Below are positions 58,668 to 64,000 of a stretch of 64,000 nucleotides of DNA, one piece after another (position 1 is the stretch's first letter; the number at the start of each line of letters is the position of its first letter). Position numbers and translations under genes: made by a program. This DNA comes from Paracoccaceae bacterium (GTDB lineage Bacteria > Pseudomonadota > Alphaproteobacteria > Rhodobacterales > Rhodobacteraceae). The stretch is taken from positions 62,001 through 126,000 of the forward strand of contig JAPOXR010000049.1 in assembly GCA_026706985.1 (NCBI GenBank), given 5' to 3'. A model generated the notes under the pieces. It was not told the DNA's origin. It was given only the letters and a program-made list of their open reading frames with translations, and did not search any database.

Positions 58668-59837
58668 TCAATAGGGGAGGCCGGTGTAATTTTCCGCCAT
58701 TGCCCGCCGCCCGTTTTCTGAATCGCGGACAAAATTGAACTCGCTGTCCTGAATACGCAGGTCAAACGGATCCCGGTCGGGAAATTGATGCAGCATGTTG
58801 GTCATCCACCAGCTGAACCGCATCGACTTCCAGACCCGTCTCAGGGCGCGTTGAGAATAATCCCGAATGCCTTCCCAGTTGTTTTCCAAGTAATAGTCAA
58901 TCAAGGCGCTGGACAGGTAGTAAACATCGGAAGCGGCGAGATTGAGTCCCTTCGCACCGGTCGGAGGGACAATATGCGCAGCATCGCCGCATAGGAATAA
59001 TCTTCCGTACTGTATTGGCTCGCAGACAAAACTGCGCAGCGGTGCTACCGATTTCTCGATTGAGGGGCCCGTGACAATGGTGTCCGCCGCCTGTTCGGGC
59101 AGGCGTCGCCTGAGTTCATTCCAGAATCTATCATCGCTCCACTCAGTCGGATCCTCATCCGCGGGAACCTGAAGATAGTAGCGCGACAGCGAAGGATTCC
59201 GCATTGAGGCCAAGGCGAAACCGCGACTGGAACGCACATAAATCAATTCCTCATCCACGGGCGGTGTTTCCGACAGTATTCCAAGCCATCCAAAGGGGTA
59301 GGATTTGTTGAATTCCGTCCGTTGACTGGTCGGGATCGCCGCACGGCTCGGGCCGTGATACCCGTCGCACCCGGCGACAAAGTCGCACCGCAGGGATTTC
59401 CGCATGCCCTGTTCAGTCCAGCGGATTTCCGGCACCTCGGTATCAATATTCAGAATTTCCAGGCTTTCCGTTTCATGATGGATAGCGACGCCGGAATCAT
59501 CCAGCGCATCATACAGGTCGCGCGTGATCTCAGTCTGCCCGTAAACTGTGACCGATTTTCCGGACAGTTTTTTGAAATCAACGCGAAACATGTCTTTTCC
59601 GTCGGACAGCGAACAGCCATCATGAAGGAGGCCATACCGATCAAGCCGATGAGCGGCATCCGCATTCCTGAGCTGGTCTACGGTTCCCTGTTCAAGCACT
59701 CCGGCGCGGATTCTGGAAAGCACATGAGCACGGCTGCGCCGTTCGAGGATTCTGCAATCGATGCCGGCCAATGACAGTTTCCGTGCCAATGACAGGCCGG
59801 AAGGTCCACCGCCGATTATGGCAATCTGTGTCCGCAT
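58668..59837 (-). CDS. pobA: 4-Hydroxybenzoate 3-monooxygenase
   Basis: FAD enzyme making protocatechuate from 4-hydroxybenzoate with NADPH and oxygen. 389 residues from ATG 59837, the family length. N-terminal FAD motif GGGPSGLSLA, substrate-pocket RIRAGVLEQGT, GCDGYHG (DG motif) and GDAAHIVPPTGAKGLNLA are all as in characterised PobA. A 44-residue upstream frame extension is not supported. The usual AraC or IclR regulator pobR and the pca genes are not in the window. Confidence 0.95.
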   Translation of the reverse strand: MRTQIAIIGGGPSGLSLARKLSLAGIDCRILERRSRAHVLSRIRAGVLEQGTVDQLRNADAAHRLDRYGLLHDGCSLSDGKDMFRVDFKKLSGKSVTVYGQTEITRDLYDALDDSGVAIHHETESLEILNIDTEVPEIRWTEQGMRKSLRCDFVAGCDGYHGPSRAAIPTSQRTEFNKSYPFGWLGILSETPPVDEELIYVRSSRGFALASMRNPSLSRYYLQVPADEDPTEWSDDRFWNELRRRLPEQAADTIVTGPSIEKSVAPLRSFVCEPIQYGRLFLCGDAAHIVPPTGAKGLNLAASDVYYLSSALIDYYLENNWEGIRDYSQRALRRVWKSMRFSWWMTNMLHQFPDRDPFDLRIQDSEFNFVRDSENGRRAMAENYTGLPY

Positions 59838-59956
59838 GTCGATTCGTTTTCTGCGCCTCTTCCACAGGTTGTACTGCGGCATGCATGCGACCATTGCAAT
59901 CCGTTGGCTGCGCAGTATCGTGCACAGACGGAAAGTGATTGCAGGAAGGGAGTGCC

Positions 59957-61063
59957 GTGACGCCACCATTTCGCGCCGATCATGTGGGCAGTCTGCTGCG
60001 GCCGCCGCGGATCGCCGAGCTGCGGGCGAAATCGCAGGCGGGTTCAGGTTCGGTGGCGGGCGAACTTCGCAGATGCGAGGATGCGGAAATCCAATCAGTG
60101 ATTTCCGGACAACAGAATATAGGTCTCAAGGCGGTCACCGACGGCGAATTCCGCCGCTCATTCTGGCATTATGATTTTATGGGAATGTTGACTGGCCTGG
60201 ATCTGGTTGAGAGGGATCAGGGCGTTCAATTCTCCGGGATCAAATTGCGGCCGATTTTTCCAGTCATCAGCGGAAGACTGGATTTTCCCGACGATCATCC
60301 CATGCTGGAGCATTACAGCTTTGTTGCCACCCATGCCGATGTGACTCCGAAAATCTCAATTCCGGGTCCAAGCTGTTGCCATTTCAGGGTGGCACTCGAT
60401 GACATCGCACCAGCTGAATACCGTGATCTCGATATGTTGTTCTCAGATTTGGCTGCCGCTTATCGCAAGGCGGTTGAGGCATTTTACCGAGCCGGATGCA
60501 GGTATCTGCAGATGGATGACATTTTCTTTGCCTATCTTTGCGACCCGGCGCACCGGTCCGCCAAGGCTGCTCTCGGTCAGGATCCGGACTGGTTGATTGA
60601 CCGCTATGCCTGGATGATGCGTGAGGCTATCCGTGACCGACCGGATGATTTGACCATTGCCATGCATATGTGTCGCGGAAATTTTCAATCCGCTCATGCC
60701 GCGGAAGGTGATTATTCGGCAGCGGCGGATGCGGTATTCAACAAGACCGGAGTCGATATTTTTTTCATGGAATATGACACCGAACGGGCAGGCGGGCTTG
60801 AACCGCTTTCCTTGTTGGCCAGAGGTCGGCAGCGCGTGATGGCGGGTTTCGTGACCACAAAATCCGGCCGATTGGAATCCGTCGGTGAAATCAAGCGCAA
60901 ATTCGATCAAGCCTGCCGTTTTGCGGATATCGACCAGCTGGGCATCGCGCCGCAATGTGGTTTCGCATCGACCGAGGAAGGCAATAAGCTGACCGAGGAT
61001 GAGCAGTGGCGCAAACTCGAACTCGTTGTCAGAATTGCCGAAGACATCTGGGGCGGTGTCTGA
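59957..61063 (+). CDS. MetE-like (cobalamin-independent) methyltransferase, C-terminal domain type
   Basis: 368 residues matching the catalytic half of methionine synthase MetE. The zinc site is recognisable: His and Cys in MHMCRGN, a Glu in MEYDTERAGG and a Cys in APQCGFAS. The N-terminal FRADHVGSLLRP segment is typical of stand-alone members. GTG 59957 has GGAAGGGAG just before it. These proteins may methylate homocysteine or demethylate other methyl donors; exact role unknown. It diverges from pobA. Confidence 0.9.
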   Translation: MTPPFRADHVGSLLRPPRIAELRAKSQAGSGSVAGELRRCEDAEIQSVISGQQNIGLKAVTDGEFRRSFWHYDFMGMLTGLDLVERDQGVQFSGIKLRPIFPVISGRLDFPDDHPMLEHYSFVATHADVTPKISIPGPSCCHFRVALDDIAPAEYRDLDMLFSDLAAAYRKAVEAFYRAGCRYLQMDDIFFAYLCDPAHRSAKAALGQDPDWLIDRYAWMMREAIRDRPDDLTIAMHMCRGNFQSAHAAEGDYSAAADAVFNKTGVDIFFMEYDTERAGGLEPLSLLARGRQRVMAGFVTTKSGRLESVGEIKRKFDQACRFADIDQLGIAPQCGFASTEEGNKLTEDEQWRKLELVVRIAEDIWGGV

Positions 61064-61070
61064 ATTCAGG

Positions 61071-61631
61071 TTACGCCGCTGACTTCCACTTGATGGAACA
61101 TCCCATCGAGGGAATCTGTGCAGTTGGACCGGTGCCGGTTTCGGCAATCCGCCGCATGGCATCATAGAGTTCGCGTTTCGTGGAACGGTCCGCCGCACCG
61201 CGTCCGGCATCATCGAGGCGACCGCGGTATTGAAGCTCCAATTCATGATTGAAGCCGAAAAAATCCGGTGTGCATGCGGCACCATAGGCACGTGCCACGC
61301 TTTGGTTTTCATCATGCAGATAGGGAAAAGTGAATCCGCCGCGCTTGGCGAATGTAACCATATTGTCAAATGAGTCCGCAGGATAGTTGTCGGCATCATT
61401 GGCGCAGATTGCGACCACGCCGATTTCAAGCGCCTGCACAGCCCGCGCGTCGGCAATCAACCGATCGAGAACTGAAACCACGTATGGACAGTGATTGCAG
61501 ATAAACATGATCAGCAATCCATTGCGCCCCAGGGCGGCATCAAGAGTAACAATCGAGCCGTCTGTGGCCGGCAATGCGAAATCGGCGGCCTTCCATCCAA
61601 AATCACATGCCGGTGGTGTTGCAGCAACCAT
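61071..61631 (-). CDS. Thioredoxin-fold redoxin (AhpC/TSA-like) with CNHCP motif
   Basis: 186 residues from ATG 61631, preceded by GGAGAG. Redox motif C45-N-H-C48-P-Y-V follows a peroxiredoxin-type start; later FTFPYLHDENQSVARAYGAACTPDFF contains the conserved cis-Pro. A bacterial thioredoxin-family protein of this exact motif is common but its substrate is unknown. No signal peptide. Same strand as rpe, 260 bases downstream. Confidence 0.9.
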   Translation of the reverse strand: MVAATPPACDFGWKAADFALPATDGSIVTLDAALGRNGLLIMFICNHCPYVVSVLDRLIADARAVQALEIGVVAICANDADNYPADSFDNMVTFAKRGGFTFPYLHDENQSVARAYGAACTPDFFGFNHELELQYRGRLDDAGRGAADRSTKRELYDAMRRIAETGTGPTAQIPSMGCSIKWKSAA

Positions 61632-61892
61632 GACCAACTCTCCTTCTTTTTCCGGGCAGGGCACACATAAATGCCCCGCATAAATGAGCTGAACCTGAAC
61701 AATATTCCGGGAATCCGTGTGTGCACCGATTCTCCCGTACCTTTGGTATGTCTGTCGCGTCATGCCATCAAGCGCGTCATCCGGTGGCGATTTGCCCCGC
61801 CATGCGCTTTACCGTCTCTTCCACCGAGGCGTGTTCCAAGGTGCGGACACAAAGAACCTGTTGGTTGAGCTGCTGAAAAACCGTCAGTGGGG

Positions 61893-62567
61893 TTATTGGC
61901 TCTGCGTCGCCGCCCGGCGCAGTCCTGAAATTCTGCCCGGCAGCTCTCGTAAGCCGCCTGAGAACAGGGATGAGCCGGCAACAAACACATCGGCTCCGGC
62001 CTGCGAAGCCAAAACCGCGGTTTCCTCATTGATGCCGCCATCCACCTGTAGGTGAATCGGGCGGTCTGCGATCATTTCTCTGATCACAGCAATTTTTTCC
62101 AATTGCGAATGCAGAAACGATTGTCCGCCGGCCCCCGGGTTGACGGTCATGACGCAGACAAGATTGACCAGATCCAGCAGATGCGCAACTGTCTGCGCCG
62201 GGGTTCCGGGGTTCAACGCGACACCGGCTTTGCAGCCGGCCTCCGATATTGCCTGCAGAGCGCGGTGAATATGCGGCCCTGCTTCTACGTGAATGGTGAT
62301 GAAGTCTGCACCTGCGGTGGCAAAATCCTGCAGATACGGGTTGACGGGCGCAATCATCAAATGCACATCCATGACCGTCGCGATATGCGGTCGCAGGCTC
62401 GTGCAGGTGGCCGGGCCGAAGGTGATGGCGGGCACAAAGTGCCCATCCATGCAGTCGACATGCACCCAGTCACCTCCGGCATCGACGGTCGCGCGGCACG
62501 CCTCTCCCAGTGCTGAAAAATCCGCGCTCAGAATCGAGGGTGCGATAACCGGGGGCCGGTCGTTCAA
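61893..62567 (-). CDS. rpe: Ribulose-phosphate 3-epimerase
   Basis: TIM-barrel epimerase linking ribulose-5-phosphate and xylulose-5-phosphate in the pentose phosphate pathway. About 224 residues. IAPSILSADF, DWVHVDCMDGHFVPAITFGP (metal His and Asp) and VNPGAGGQSF with DGGINEET are the family signatures. A TTG start (62567) has AAGGTGA at a suitable distance; GTG 62576 would add three residues. Confidence 0.95.
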   Translation of the reverse strand: MNDRPPVIAPSILSADFSALGEACRATVDAGGDWVHVDCMDGHFVPAITFGPATCTSLRPHIATVMDVHLMIAPVNPYLQDFATAGADFITIHVEAGPHIHRALQAISEAGCKAGVALNPGTPAQTVAHLLDLVNLVCVMTVNPGAGGQSFLHSQLEKIAVIREMIADRPIHLQVDGGINEETAVLASQAGADVFVAGSSLFSGGLRELPGRISGLRRAATQSQ

Positions 62568-62603
62568 TGGTCTCACCTTTAATTGACGATGGCTCGGCGG
62601 TGC

Positions 62604-64000
<1,397 letters not shown>

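Overview
The window looks like a chromosomal segment of a free-living, aerobic alphaproteobacterium, most likely in or near the Rhodobacterales. The support is gene content and order: glyQ, a small membrane-anchored protein, glyS and a PEP-utilising dikinase-like gene in a row; dacC-type carboxypeptidase, tmk, holB, tatD and an MBL hydrolase in a row; an aa3-type oxidase subunit I; and polyamine ABC, TRAP and tripartite tricarboxylate (TTT) transporters. Genes are tightly packed, with many start/stop overlaps and frequent GTG or TTG starts. I saw no phage genes, insertion sequences, CRISPR arrays or rRNA. The taxonomic call is inference; no search was run.

Layout. 1-7.9 kb: malate synthase G (cut by the window edge), cysteine synthase, a large mechanosensitive channel, an Ala-tRNA editing protein, a class II aldolase, a 1-Cys peroxiredoxin and a cold-shock protein. 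8.5-16.6 kb: a tRNA-Ser, then an MBL hydrolase and a sulfatase (minus strand) facing TctC-TctB-TctA and a second sulfatase (plus strand). A degenerate copy of the tRNA-Ser promoter and 5' end lies just past the second sulfatase, so this block looks like an inserted module. 16.6-21.2 kb: nitrilase-family amidase, ribokinase, SDR and a SPOR/peptidoglycan-binding/trypsin-fold protein. 21.3-27.4 kb: glycyl-tRNA synthetase and the dikinase-like gene. 27.4-30.9 kb: iron alcohol dehydrogenase, selenium-binding protein/methanethiol oxidase, 2Fe-2S ferredoxin and CoA-binding protein. 31-40 kb: cell-wall hydrolase, glmM, FAD hydroxylase, ilvC, carA, YqeY, ctaD and lipB. 40.2-45.3 kb: tRNA-Leu and a polyamine-type ABC transporter. 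45.3-50.7 kb: the dacC-tmk-holB-tatD-MBL-AEC run. 50.9-55.6 kb: tRNA-Ser, a polar amino-acid ABC transporter, a 3-hydroxyisobutyrate dehydrogenase-like enzyme and a frameshifted Fic gene. 55.7-64 kb: TRAP transporter, pobA, a MetE-like methyltransferase, a thioredoxin-fold protein, rpe and acs (cut by the window edge).

Together the genes suggest a heterotroph living on small organic acids, amines, amino acids, sulfated organics and aromatics, with acetate and glyoxylate assimilation (acs, malate synthase G) and oxygen respiration. The points most worth a second look are the tRNA-flanked sulfatase/TTT block, its second sulfatase that lacks an ordinary start codon, a cytosolic human-like SELENBP1 homologue coupled to a ferredoxin, a dikinase-like protein with altered ATP-site residues, and a trypsin-fold protein without its catalytic His and Ser.
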